NCBI GenBank assembly: GCA_033557675.1 | Contig: JAWQRM010000158.1 | Location: 1-28,063 of the forward strand | Length of the DNA: 28,063 bases | Source: Coptodactyla brooksi | Taxonomy: Eukaryota; Arthropoda; Insecta; Coleoptera; Scarabaeidae | Direction of reading: 5' to 3' | Shown here: positions 8,640-17,878 of the stretch, piece after piece | How positions within the stretch are numbered: the first letter of the stretch is position 1 | Layout of the letters: each line of letters begins with the position of its first letter | Notes under the pieces: model-generated | Databases searched by the model: none | Told to the model about the DNA's origin: nothing | The model's input: the letters and a program-made list of their open reading frames with translations, nothing else | Program-made: the position numbers and the translations under genes

Positions 8640-9455
8640 TCTCGTCTCTTGGTTGTCAAAATTTGGAAGCCTGCGCTTGTATCTCGAAAAACTCGCCTCC
8701 TGAAGTTTCGTTGTATAGAAGTTCACAGCGTGAACGTTCAGTGTTCAAATTCATAAAAAAAACACCTCGTGTTCAGCGCGAGATTTCAGTTTCCGGTCGT
8801 AACGCTTATATGTATTTACATTAATGGTATGTTACAAGTTCAATAATGAAACGGTACTATTCAATTATACTCTTGCCATTCCAGTCACAGTCAATTCAAG
8901 TAGGCAAGTATATTTACAGAGTGCGGTAATGCCACTAGAGCTAACGGCATGGAATCACGTTTCCAGCATTCTTCGCTTATTACTTGATAGATTGGATTAG
9001 GAGTACGCAGTTCATGTAAATAATGCACGATACCCGGCTTCACTTTTATCGAACTGGCTCGTTACTAATGCAAATAAACGCATGGTATGCTCCAATCTAG
9101 AAAAGAAAACGCCGTATGTACAATCGTGGTCAGTAGCAGCAGCCCGCGAATGCAATCTCGTAACCGGCCTTCCTAGAATGTATATTCCAAAATTAGATGT
9201 GTGTAAATCATACGGCTGAAGAATTCAAAAGAAAATTCATTCCCACATGCGCAATTCTTCAAATGCCTACGCGATCCTGTGTGTGGAAATTATGCAAGTG
9301 AAACTTACGTATTTATCTGAATATCCTTGCCCACTTCAGTGTTATGTTATCTACGGTTATAAGACGTGAACGCTTCTTGATAATATGTATGTACACGCGA
9401 AAGCAAATAAATAACGAAACTCGTTACAAACTGCTATTACAGTTAATAAATAAAT
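8640..9455. other. Unique-looking noncoding stretch
   Basis: More balanced base composition than its surroundings, with no repeats and no recognisable frame. A 68-codon plus frame at 8618-8824 shows no family resemblance. This is one of the few stretches that does not look like transposon debris. Confidence 0.4.
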
Positions 9456-9457
9456 AT

Positions 9458-9511
9458 TAACCAATTGTGGTTTAAAGAGCCCTCCAACTCTTTAAACCAA
9501 AATTGGTTTAA
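9458..9511. repeat. Long hairpin, ~22-24-bp arms, 8-base loop
   Basis: TGGTTTAAAGAG (9468-9479) pairs perfectly with CTCTTTAAACCA (9488-9499). Pairing extends outward through AATT and CCAA to about 9458 and 9511, with one mismatch and one single-base gap. Confidence 0.85.
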
Positions 9512-10090
9512 AAAGCTGAAAAAATCTGTTCGTTAACACTTAGCAACCTTTGAGTGTTTTTAGCATCTTCAATATTGTGTAGTAAGCTGCTTATTTCGTT
9601 ATTTAAGTTTTCTGGGTTCCTATTTCAATTTTTAAAAGCATCTACCAATTTAGACCTTACTGATTTTAGTGCTGATAGATTCCATTCCTGTTATTTTTTG
9701 TTATCATTTGTATTTTCACACAACGTTTTTAACACTTGATTATATTCAGATTAACACTTGATATGTGATCGAATTGATCTTCCATTTAATTTCAAATCTA
9801 GACATATGTTTCTTAATTTCTGCTTGTTATATCACCTGATAAGGTGAAATGTAATTTTCAATTTGTTTTACTTGTAGATGGCTGATGGATATCTGCATTA
9901 CTGCCCATAATAGTAGATATAATTATTCTTATTGTCTTCATCCTGACTCTTTGTAAATTTTCTATTCTTCTTTATGTCGTTTTTAGATGCTTTCATTCCT
10001 TTTTTAGTTTCTATTGTTTTATTATTTACTTTGGAAATTGTTTACGTTTGTTTACTGAATTTCGGTTTTTATTTATTTCTTTCTTTTCTT
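9512..10090. other. Possible gypsy 3' region, not recognisable
   Basis: On the minus strand this lies downstream of the gypsy integrase, and a Lys/Asn-rich frame with an N-E-I-S-S-L-L-H-N-I-E-D-A helix appears near 9560-9740. It could be the end of pol or a later reading frame of the same element. I see no diagnostic motif and no long terminal repeat. The plus-strand frame at 9974-10345 is the hydrophobic shadow of Lys-rich minus sequence. Confidence 0.3.
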
Positions 10091-10883
10091 TTTGTATACA
10101 CTTGCTTTTTCTCAATGTCTTCTATTTTAGTTCTTTCTCCCCTCCCTTTCTTCCTTATTAATTCGTTCGCAAATCTTCTGTTTAGCCTTTTCCAAATCAT
10201 TAGGAACTTTTATGATTCTAATCTGATCTGCTCTTTCTATAATAAACTGTTGCGTTATTATATTTTGATTCAAATCGAATGGCAAATTAGTTTCGCTGTG
10301 GCCACTTATTATTTCAAATTGTTTAAACTTTATACTGGAGTGTAAATGATTATTATTATATTCTAAGATGGCATGCAGTAAATTATTTTCGAATGTATTT
10401 TACTCTCCATTATTTTTCTTCTCATTGCTTCTATAATGGTGTGAAATCTTTTAACTATTCCATTTAATTTTTAATTTTCTACAGATTTAATTATGCGATT
10501 TAATTTTGTATAGGTCACAGAACTCTTTCATTAAATTCCTTTCTCAAGTCTGCCACAACAGTTTGAGGAATTCCATAGTAACTAACAAATTTAACTACTC
10601 CATTTATTATTGTGCTGGTGCTTTTATCGTACACTAAATTAGCCTTCGCATATTTCGAAAAATGACCTATAATATTTAATACAATTTTATTATTTATAAA
10701 TAATAAATCGATAAGTATTTGTTCAAAAAGTCTTTTCGGTGTATATGTATGGGATATGGATTGCTTGTTGGACATTGTATCGTATTTTTCCACTTGGCAT
10801 ACTTAGTTAGGCCAACAATAATATTTCTTTAATGGTTCATAAACTTCATTGATACCTATGTGTGTGGTTTTTCCTTAGGAGTT
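10090..10883 (-). pseudogene. Gypsy-type retrotransposon integrase relic (17.6/297-like)
   Basis: The minus strand starts in the zinc-binding domain with GKTTHIGINEVYEPLKKYYC and W-P-N, then C-Q-V-E-K-Y-D. The catalytic core is an uninterrupted 92 codons at 10515-10793: HTYTPKRLFEQILIDLLF with Asp 1, NIIGHFSKYAKANLVYDKST, then GIPQTVVADLRKEF with Asp 2. After frame changes come N-G-I-V-K-R-F-H-T, where the usual catalytic Glu of V-E-R-F-H is Lys, then HAILEYNNNHLHSSIKF and LPFDLNQNI, and a charged tail. Integrase inserts the DNA copy into the chromosome. Order and motifs resemble the 17.6/297/TED branch of gypsy. There is a stop after W-P-N, part of the zinc domain between H-H and C-C is missing, and the core's glutamate is lost, so it is inactive. 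Reverse transcriptase is not present upstream. Confidence 0.85.
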
Positions 10884-11123
10884 CATGTCTAGTTAGAAAA
10901 GTCCAAGAAATCGATTTTTGGGTTTTTGCATATTCTTGAAGTACACCATTTCAAGAGTGTTTGCGAACAGTTTTTTACACCAGAGGGCAGAGAGCGTCGT
11001 AGACAAGAGAAAATTGATGCTTTATTGGTGACTTTAACAGCAAAATGCTTACTTTATGGGATTCTGCGTAAATTAAAAAAAAATAAGTTATACTCTACTG
11101 ACAACTAGACCGGCAATCTTTAA
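10884..11123. other. Noncoding stretch
   Basis: No recognisable protein; a 60-codon plus frame at 10926-11108 lacks family resemblance. It abuts the foldback element and may be part of the same repeat. Confidence 0.35.
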
Positions 11124-11500
11124 ACTCGTTTTTCTCGAAAGTATATTTTTCGGAAAAGTCCCGTACGGTGAACACGATATCCCAAGAACCGTTGAAGCAA
11201 TCGACCTAAAACTTTCTCGTGCTTATTCTGTGTATCAAGGGCTTGTTCGTAAACGAAGGGTTTTGAATTTTACTGAAAACATTTTTATTGAAAAAAAAAA
11301 TAAAAAAATAAAAACCCGAAAAGTCGCACTTTTCCTTAAGTCGGCCGTTTTAAAACGGCCGCCATTTTGTCAAAAGTTATTTTTTCAAAAAATCCTTCGT
11401 TCACGAACAAGGTATATCCACATACTAACAGAATCTTTTTGGATTTTGATATCAAATGATTTGGCTTAGAGCTATCGTGATCACCGCACGACACCTCTGA
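11124..11500. mobile_element. Foldback element: imperfect ~180-bp arms around a palindrome
   Basis: Reverse-complementing the right half reproduces landmarks of the left half in the same order. ATTTTTCGGAAAAGTCC and GTACGGTGAACACGATAT (11142-11180) match the right-arm copies near 11471-11505. TATTCTGTGTATC and CTTGTTCGTAAACGAAGG (11225-11262) match near 11395-11440. The halves meet at CGGCCGTTTTAAAACGGCCG. An A-rich insert makes the left arm about 50 bases longer. No frame is recognised, so this is probably a nonautonomous foldback/MITE-like repeat. Confidence 0.65.
11342..11361. repeat. Perfect 20-bp palindrome
   Basis: CGGCCGTTTTAAAACGGCCG reads the same on both strands with no loop. It is the dyad centre of the surrounding foldback. 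Confidence 0.95.
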
Positions 11501-11945
11501 AAAATCAAGTTTCCTTAAAGTGATCGTAACTTCCTTAATTTACAATACTTTTCAACGAAAAATATTTTGAATGTTGCTCAATATGCGCACTTTTAATATC
11601 AATACGTAGTTGAAAGAAAAAATAGTTAAAACATTCTTATAAAAATTCCCGAAAATCACGTTTCTTTTAACCCTGCAACTAGACATGACCACTTAACAAC
11701 GAAAGCTATCAATTTAAGAAATAGTAGAATACAATGCAATGACTTGATATACAGTTTGACTAGTAAATTTTTTTGTCGAAAACATATTTTTTTTATATTT
11801 TAAAGAGGAATGATTGATGTCCTCTGCAGTGATCGTTTCGTATTTAATCTTAAATTTGTTCTTTTAACAATAATGAAAACAGTTATTCAACACGTTTCGT
11901 CTGTAAACAAACGCTACCCAAACCGCGATTAATTGTCGTATTAGG
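11501..11945. other. Noncoding A+T-rich stretch
   Basis: No frame, no repeat of note. It may be the right flank of the foldback element. Confidence 0.4.
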
Positions 11946-11949
11946 ATTG

Positions 11950-12156
11950 TTATAGATCCAGCCAACTAGCAAAGAAATTCTGATTTTCTAATGCCAATAC
12001 AAACACAATAAGAGTAAACGTTATTACAACGATCAGTATAGCGCAACTTATTTTAAATATATATAGGCGGTGGTGTGGTAAGCACATGTTTATAGCTGAC
12101 AGCCAAAGTCCAGTTTGTGAAAACTTCTTATTAGTTTTTGACGATTTATGGGCCAT
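11950..12156 (-). CDS. Hypothetical small single-pass membrane protein
   Basis: A 68-codon frame begins in a good initiation context (AAATGG, with A at -3 and G at +4). Residues 1-30 are polar and basic, and residues 35-55 form a strong membrane segment (ISCAILIVVITFTLIVFVLA), followed by a short tail. Upstream on the same strand, 12190-12235 is a CpG- and GC-rich patch (CCCGCCGCCGGG and GCGCACGCGCG) followed by a TATATTATT, unusual for this AT-rich window and compatible with a promoter or 5' leader. I recognise no family. It could be a small host gene, a first exon, or a chance frame; nothing in the sequence decides between them. Confidence 0.25.
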   Translation of the reverse strand: MAHKSSKTNKKFSQTGLWLSAINMCLPHHRLYIFKISCAILIVVITFTLIVFVLALENQNFFASWLDL

Positions 12157-12189
12157 TTAAACAATTTAAAGGACAATTTCAAATAATAA

Positions 12190-12235
12190 TATAAACGCGC
12201 GTGCGCCGCGACATTACCCGGCGGCGGGTGAAAAA
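12190..12235 (-). promoter_or_regulatory. Isolated CpG/GC-rich patch upstream of the small membrane frame
   Basis: A run of CG dinucleotides (ACGCGCGTGCGCCGCG, then CCCGGCGGCGGG) in otherwise AT-rich DNA, about 40 bases upstream of the ATG on the minus strand. The promoter role is inference only. Confidence 0.2.
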
Positions 12236-12239
12236 TTTA

Positions 12240-12970
12240 GTAAAACAAACAAAAGGTTAGAAGTAGACTGATTAAAAAGCAATTACATTTATATTAAATT
12301 TATATAAAATAGATCACTACAAAATGTACTTGGTGGAACAAAATTTATTTTATTTGATATAGTGAACAAGATATAGTTAGTTTTAAGAGAGTTTTTTTTG
12401 CGTTTATATTATTAACACTAAAACTGACTCTTTTCCTTATACCCAACGAAGCAGGAAGGTGAGCCATCCAGACACGTTTAAACCACAGTAAATTACCACG
12501 GTAATTTATCGGTAATTTACCAATTCACATCACTGCTTACTACGACTCTAACATTACTCGTCACTTCTACTACCACTACCGTTTTCCTATTAACATTACC
12601 GTGCTTTCTCAACATTTTTGTGTTCAAAGTAAATTGCGTTCTTTCTACTTGATATCAAACATTCTTTTGATACCAAGTAAAAAAAAACAAAATTACTAAT
12701 ATACGAGTTTTGTCAAATATTTTCCCTCCTCGTATTGAAGTGATCACACTATAGGTATCATGTAATAATTATGTATACAACAAGGGATTACTATAGGGAA
12801 CTACTATAGAGTTTTTTCCGAGGGAGAAATATTGAATAATATTAAACTCATTCGGGTATTAATAGAGTTATTAATAGAATGAATAGTATTACTTCACAGT
12901 TCTCGTCTAATAATTCATTATCTACGTTTACAAGCATTGATTCTAGATCTAACAGATCTTCTTTATTAGT
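12240..12970. other. Noncoding stretch with two inverted repeats
   Basis: AAATTACC/GGTAATTT pair around 12489-12506, next to a direct repeat of CGGTAATTTA. TACTTGATATCAAA (12646-12659) pairs with TTTGATACCAAGTA (12666-12679) with one mismatch and a 6-base loop. No gene seen. Confidence 0.55.
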
Positions 12971-12974
12971 AGAT

Positions 12975-13065
12975 TAGGGTGACCATTCGTCCCGGATTTT
13001 CCAGGACAGTCCCGGATTAAAGCCCCGTGTGCCGTATTAATATATGCCCCGGAAAATATCCCGAA
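12975..13065 (+). repeat. hAT transposon left terminal sequence
   Basis: TAGGGTGACCATTCGTCCCG begins a C/G-patterned terminus with repeated CCCGGATT and GTCCCGGA units. This is the well-known end type of a hAT subgroup (CAGGGTGACCA..CCCGGATTTTCC). It lies about 460 bases upstream of the hAT coding relic. No right-hand counterpart is seen after it. Confidence 0.7.
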
Positions 13066-13436
13066 TTAAATATTCAATTAAATTCATTATATCATGTGAA
13101 CATTATAATATTCGATTATATTTTACTCACGCTTCTTTGCGTACATAACCATATGAACTCGTTCACTCTTCACACATCATCATAATCAGTCATCACAATC
13201 ACACATGCACACACAGTTTAAGATTAAATCACCAAGTGTAATTGTCAGTTTTTGGTTATTCTATTGTCACACATACATACATACACCTTCACACAGCTAC
13301 GAGTTACAATTCAAACGAATTTATTGGATATCGGTAATTGTATTGTATTTATTGTTTATTTCAAATTAACATTTTTATTTTAATATTTTTAGCAATAAGT
13401 GAATAATTGCAAAAAAAGAGAGCATGTAAATTGTAA
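13066..13436. other. hAT 5' leader region
   Basis: Noncoding, with CA-rich runs (CACACATGCACACACAG and CACACATACATACATACACC) between the hAT end and its coding relic. Confidence 0.5.
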
Positions 13437-14510
13437 ACGAAGATCTTGAAAAGGAATTTAAATTTATTAAAAGAACCAACCATTGACACTGATGTTCATT
13501 GCACTCAGCGTAATTCGTCGTTTTCAATTTCACATGGTGGAAAAATGATGTTTCAAGACACCTTCAATCTGAGAAACGTAAATAACCAAACGAGGCAGCA
13601 TGTTCTAATACTCTTAACAAATATTTTCGCAGTACACAATTTGGGGAAGAAGAAAGAAAACCTGCACTTGCTGAAGCAGTATTTCGTTTAATACATTAAA
13701 ATTAATTAAATTGTTCTTTGGAAAAAGAATGCAGTTGTGATAAAAGCCGTTACATTGGCCATTCTTAAAACTAAATTAGAAAATATGAGATTTGCAACAA
13801 TTTACTCAGATTCTTCAAATCATAAAGATTTAAAATTATTTCCTTCCAACTCTCATTAGATATTTTGATTAAACAACTGGTATTCAACTTAAGGTATTGG
13901 ATTTAGTTTCTCTTCCTGGAGAAACATCTGAAACAATTATTAATTCAATTATTGACATATTGAGAAAAATAACCTCACAAATAAATTAGTAACGTTCTAC
14001 GCAGACAACACAAATTAAAATTTTAGAGGCGTACATCGAAGAGGAAACAATGTTTTTTCTCGTTTACATACCGAATTAAATTGACCAATTGTTGGAGTAG
14101 GATATGCTGCTCATATCATATAATAATTGTTAAAATTTATAGCCAATTTTATATGTACATTGTAAGAGTCGAAAGCCTGAAACAATTTTGTGTTGATGCT
14201 GATGTAGAATATAAACGATTATTAGGTGTATCGAGAACAAGATAGTTAGCTTTACTTCCTGCAGCGGAAAGAGTTTCACAATTATTCAAACCATTAAAAT
14301 CTTGTTTCCTTTTTAACGAAAAGTGTCCGAAAATAATAGACATTGTTTTCTTAAATGGACAATCAGAACTGTGTCTTTACTTAATTCACAACCAGTCATC
14401 AGTGCTCCACAATTCTCTTAAGAAAATTGAAGGAGAAAAGACCACAATTATCAAAATTAATTTAAAAATAAAGATCGAATTTCCTCCATTTTTATTCCGC
14501 CGATATCGAA
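13437..14510 (+). pseudogene. hAT-superfamily transposase relic
   Basis: Family blocks run in order through almost the whole protein. A BED-like zinc finger gives DTDVHCTQRNSSFSISHGGK (13476-13545). IYSDSSNHKDLKLFP contains the first catalytic Asp, followed by VLDLVSLPGETSETIINSII. NKLVTFYADNTN contains the C/Y-A-D-N-T second Asp, followed by G-N-N-V-F-S-R-L-H and VGVGYAAHII. FCVDADVEYKRLLGVSRTR is followed by LALLPAAERVSQLFKPLKSC (14240-14310) and an uninterrupted C-terminal run. Some 82 codons are open at the start (13446-13691). After that there are several stops and frame changes, such as the stop after D-N-T-N and the one replacing a residue before L-A-L-L. It is dead but nearly full length, and belongs with the terminal sequence at 12975. 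Confidence 0.9.
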
Positions 14511-14536
14511 CAGTGTGAAAACTGTGTTAATTGATA

Positions 14537-14571
14537 ATGGCAGTATATAAAAAAATGGCAGTATATAAAAA
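14537..14571. repeat. Tandem 17-bp direct repeat
   Basis: ATGGCAGTATATAAAAA occurs at 14537-14553 and again at 14555-14571. Confidence 0.8.
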
Positions 14572-14574
14572 TTT

Positions 14575-15085
14575 TTATACTAACTTCAAATAGGTTAAAC
14601 GAAATCATTAATTATTAATCATTTTTTCTGAAAATCACGTTCCCTTCTAGGATTTAACGCCGTCATAAAACGTATTTTTTGCATTATTAATAATTTTTGA
14701 ACACCGGAAAATCACAATTGCATGTACACACAGTAAAAGTAATTATAATAACAAATTGCAATTTTGAGTGCAATACTTGTGAAGATTTTAAAAAAGAATT
14801 AGAATATTGTGATGAGTTTCTAAAACAAATATTGACTCTGTGAGTAAATATTAGTTTTGTTTTGTTCATTTTTTCTGTAGTGTTTTCTTATTGCTTTGCA
14901 TTCATATTTTTTTAGTATTTCTATTTAAATTTATCAATGTTTACTATTTAAATAAATATTATATAAAATGAATATTTTTTTAATAAACTGCGTGAAAAGC
15001 GCACGTACTTACGTGTGCTTCGCACGCAATGGACGCTCTCTGTCCCGCATTATGTTACGATAAAAATGGCCACCCTATAGTAGGT
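14575..15085. other. Noncoding stretch
   Basis: No repeat family recognised. A minus frame at 14687-14869 and a facing Cys-containing plus frame (N-C-N-F-E-C-N-T-C) show no known domain. Around 15000-15030 GCGCACGTACTTACGTGTGC is a short near-palindrome. Confidence 0.4.
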
Positions 15086-15087
15086 GA

Positions 15088-15380
15088 ATTATTGATATTA
15101 TTAAGTGTCAGGATTGTGACTCTAACCATGTGGGTCAAACTAAGGGCTGGTTTGTTAGTCGTATCAAACAACATCAGCTGGACATTAGAAATAATAAATA
15201 TACTAGCGCCTATCTCAACATGCTATCAATAATAATCATATGTTCAATTTTAATGAAGTCAAAATTTTATATAAGAAAGACGATTTACAGGAGAGATTGC
15301 TTTTTGAGATGATTGGCATCCAGTCCACCCCTAATACTGTGAATTTATGTTCGGATGTCAGCGATTTACGTAACATTTAA
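15088..15380 (+). pseudogene. Penelope-like element GIY-YIG endonuclease relic
   Basis: The first half reads IIKCQDCDSNHVGQTKGWFV then SRIKQHQLDIRNN. This matches the Penelope-type K-C-x-x-C-x-x-x-Y-V-G-Q-T-x-x-x-L-x-x-R-x-x-E-H block, in which the C-C insert distinguishes PLE endonucleases from other GIY-YIG proteins. After one frame change the C-terminal half follows: SQHAINNNHMFNFNEVKILY, KKDDLQERLLFEMIGIQST, then PNTVNLCSDVSDL and a TAA. The nuclease nicks target DNA for priming reverse transcription. The catalytic Tyr of Y-V-G-Q-T is His here, and the frame is shifted near 15200. The reverse transcriptase part is absent, so this is a 5'-truncated copy, as usual for PLEs. Confidence 0.85.
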
Positions 15381-15760
15381 AGTTATTTGTTAAATTCTGT
15401 ATTGTAATTTTCACTGTCTTCAGTTTGAAGATAAACTTTCCCCCTTCCCCCTTTTTAGTTTTATTTGTGGTCGAATATATAGGTTGGCATTGCTGGTTGT
15501 GGCCATCTTGCTACCTGTTGCTTGTAACGTGCAGTTGTTTTTTATGACTTTCTCTTGATCTTGACAATTAATATAATATTTTTTAATTATATTGATGCCT
15601 CTTTGCGCGGATTTCACTATTTTTTTTTGGTATTAGACCAGTTTGTTAGGTAAGATTAGCCTTTTCTGTTTCATTTATTGTGTTTAACAGGCGATGTTCC
15701 TGAAGAAAGTTTCGAGTTGTAAGCGAAATATTGGCTTTAATAAAGAAGGTCTAAGATCAT
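15381..15760 (+). other. Penelope-like 3' untranslated tail
   Basis: The sequence after the endonuclease stop ends in CCTGAAGAAAGTTTCGAGTT, then GTAAGCGAAATATTGGC and TTTAATAAAGAAGG (15699-15749). A CTGAAGA..GAAA layout followed by TTGGC and AATAAAGA recurs at 3' ends of Penelope-like elements and related retroelements. It marks the likely end of the element. Confidence 0.5.
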
Positions 15761-15793
15761 CACGTCTGCTCGCATTACCCAATTAATCATCTT

Positions 15794-16225
15794 CTATTCG
15801 TTTGATAATAGTTTAACATCGTCACCTCGCAAATCAGTAGTTATTTTGTCCGGTGGATATGTTTCTTCAACGTGTTTTGGACGTACGAATTCTAAATATT
15901 GAAGTTTTGTTAATTTATTGAATTGTTGTATTCCAGCAGATAAAATAATTTGTCTTGTGCTTAACCATTCAATAATGCGCGCTTTAGTCTAAACAGTGAT
16001 TGGGTCTCGAAAATTGGGATTCAACATATGATACGGTGCTTAATCTATGACAATGCCTGCTTTTCTGGTATTGCAGATAAAACGAATCTAAACCATTTTC
16101 CGAAATGTTCTTTATTCGTTTCGTTACGATAATCCACACTGACCTTTTTGCCAACAAAACACTTTGAAGGACCGTCGGTTAACAGAAAATACATAGAAAT
16201 AAATACGGGTAATAGAGGACGTGCT
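15794..16225 (-). pseudogene. Tc1/mariner-superfamily transposase relic with DNAPYH motif
   Basis: The minus strand reads DYRNETNKEHFGKWF, then A-I-P-E-K-Q-A followed, after a one-base shift, by I-V-I-D-x-A-P-Y-H. Then comes F-R-D-P-I-T-V, and T-K-A-R-I-I-E-W-L-S-T-R. This is the layout of an insect IS630/Tc1-type subfamily with M-N-x-x-x-F-x-x-W-F, V-I-x-D-N-A-x-Y-H and T-K-x-x-I-x-x-W-L. The Asp of D-N-A is the second catalytic residue; the following Asn codon has become a stop (TAA). A further TAG precedes T-K-A-R. The C-terminal P-P-Y-H-P-x-x-N-P-I-E block is missing at the end. A look-alike (AGHVVLQLSP) occurs on the same strand at about 16370-16400, in the wrong order, hinting at rearrangement. 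Confidence 0.7.
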
Positions 16226-16643
16226 ATATGAGGTTGTTTACAATGGGTCCCGTATTTTATATACTTAATCACGTATTATGTCAACCATTTTCATACGCAA
16301 TGAGCGAAATTTATTATTTTTCCAGATCTTTCTTCTTCAATTCCCTCTGCATCAGTTCAATGATATATTGGGGATAGTTGCAAAACCACGTGACCCGCCT
16401 TATTTGCATCATTCATCATGTAATTATTGGGAAGAAACTTTGTTCTATAATTTGAAGTATCTAATTTAATTTTAGTGGTTCCGTCTTTAGGATTTGTCAC
16501 ATGTTGCATGCTTCCTCCATGCATACAGGTATATCTGCTTTGTTTGCTAGTGTACAACTTTAACGACCTTGATATTTCGGAATGGTAAGGTACTATCCAC
16601 TACCACGCCAAATTTTGCAGGGAATAATGATAAACTAACTTAT

Positions 16644-16886
16644 TTAGTGTTTACTGTTGCACTTCGATAGCACATTTATATTTACGCATAGTTTCTTCAC
16701 AATAACTAATTTCAAATCCAAGTAAATAAAGTTTTTCAATAAGAATGTTACTACTTGAAATACTTGCATACTTGCTATACATGCTATGTGTAGTTTTTCA
16801 TTCATTTCTGTACTCATGGTATCAGGACTGAATAAAAACCATGTATCATGTGATTCTAAATCAGTAGTGTAAAATATATTTTTATG
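16644..16886 (-). CDS. Unassigned open frame of about 80 codons
   Basis: No stop interrupts this minus frame from a TAG upstream to TAA. It contains YTTDLESHDTWFLFSPDT, then MSTEMNEKLHIACIASMQVF, then a mostly hydrophobic stretch. The first ATG would give 57 residues. I recognise no family and see no clear splice site. It lies just downstream of the tRNA gene. It may be an exon, an old transposon fragment or chance. Confidence 0.15.
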   Translation of the reverse strand, partial: HKNIFYTTDLESHDTWFLFSPDTMSTEMNEKLHIACIASMQVFQVVTFLLKNFIYLDLKLVIVKKLCVNINVLSKCNSKH

Positions 16887-16936
16887 AAATCTTTTCTAAT
16901 TAATTTGAACAATACAAAACATATATATATATAAAC

Positions 16937-16942
16937 AAAAAA
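16937..16942 (-). terminator. RNA polymerase III T-tract terminator
   Basis: On the minus strand a TTTTTT run begins five bases after the tRNA 3' end, the standard Pol III stop. Confidence 0.8.
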
Positions 16943-16946
16943 CTCT

Positions 16947-17017
16947 TGCATCGGCCGGGAATCGAACCCGGGCCGCCCGCGTGGCAGGCGAGCATTCTAC
17001 CACTGAACCACCGATGC
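16947..17017 (-). tRNA. tRNA-Gly (anticodon GCC)
   Basis: The 71-base sequence folds into a full cloverleaf. The 7-bp acceptor stem is GCATCGG/CCGATGC with A as discriminator. The D arm contains TGGTTCAGTGG, which is also the internal A box. The anticodon loop is CTGCCAC, with GCC as anticodon. The T arm is CCCGGGTTCGATTCCCGGC, which contains the B box GGTTCGATTCC. No intron is present and CCA is not encoded, as in eukaryotes. No lesion is visible in any stem, and a Pol III terminator follows closely. It decodes GGC and GGT glycine codons. It is the only gene in the window that looks functional. Confidence 0.97.
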
Positions 17018-17875
17018 TTGTATTTTAGAAAAGTATGCTGATTAATTACTACAGATATAGTAATTAGATATACCCTCAATTCAAAACATGAATTGAAGAA
17101 ATGTTCTAAGATATATGCAACCCACATTACGCTAAATATTCTCCATTTGAGGATAAAGAACGGAAGAAAAAATCGTTAACCATTTATATCATCCAATGGT
17201 ATAATACAATTGAATGAATTGAATTAAACCAATTGATAGGATTTCAGAGCATATTTCGGAGTATAATTCACGCTGCAAGAAGTTTGCATTCCGCCACACA
17301 GAATATAGATAGAAATTGATCGGAAGCCACTTTTACTGGTGAAAAAACATTCTCTTCGTGAGTTATTTCCTTTAAATCATTACGGAGGAACGCAGTATGA
17401 AATATAAGTGAGGTAACGTTCTTTAAACAAATAAAATGGCTTTTATAAGCCATGGACATTAGAAAACATCCCTTTATCTGGTATTAGTAAGCCTCCGTGA
17501 TAGCTTAAAGGGTTTAATTTAGGAGAATATTTAGTTCTGTAATCATTTTCATGTAGTGTAATTTATATTGCATATCGAAAAAAGTGTTTATTAGCTAAAA
17601 GGCTACTTTAATTGTCATTTTCAATTTAGTGTATAATTGCCTGATTCTATTCTTTCATTTACGCTTAGAATCAGGCGGACACGTAACAAAGTAACGAAAC
17701 GTACTATGTGGTTGACTATTTTTTGGATTTAGTGTGTTTGTGAACTGCAACTGAAATTTTTATTCGAAATATAGATAGTAAAGTACAATATCTACAAATA
17801 TTATTTGTAATTAGCGTTGAGAAATGCTAATTACTTAAAAACATTGAGAGGATTAAACTTGAGTGAACCTACCTT
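17018..17875. other. Noncoding stretch upstream of the tRNA
   Basis: No recognisable gene. A 63-codon minus frame at 17268-17459 has no family resemblance. GTAATTAGC/GCTAATTAC form a 9-bp inverted pair near 17810-17837. Another inverted repeat lies at 17639-17676. Confidence 0.4.
17639..17676. repeat. Perfect inverted repeat, 11-bp arms, 16-base loop
   Basis: GCCTGATTCTA (17639-17649) pairs with TAGAATCAGGC (17666-17676). Confidence 0.75.
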
Positions 17876-17878
17876 CAA

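Noticed and set aside
9974..10345. 123-codon hydrophobic plus frame that looks like a multi-pass membrane protein
   Set aside because: It is antisense to Lys/Asn-rich gypsy pol-type sequence, and its hydrophobicity follows from T-rich composition.
14149..14343. 64-codon minus frame
   Set aside because: Lies opposite the conserved hAT block (L-L-P-A-A-E-R-V) and is its shadow.
16310..16560. 66-codon minus frame with AGHVVLQLSP resembling a transposase C-terminal block
   Set aside because: The match is a single short motif, lies in the wrong order relative to the neighbouring relic, and the expected Pro-Pro-Tyr-His..Asn-Pro residues are not preserved; mentioned only as context.
16900..17127. 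75-codon minus-strand open frame containing C-H-A-G-G-P-G-S-I-P-G-R
   Set aside because: It is the translation of the tRNA-Gly gene; this peptide is a well-known false product of tRNA sequence.
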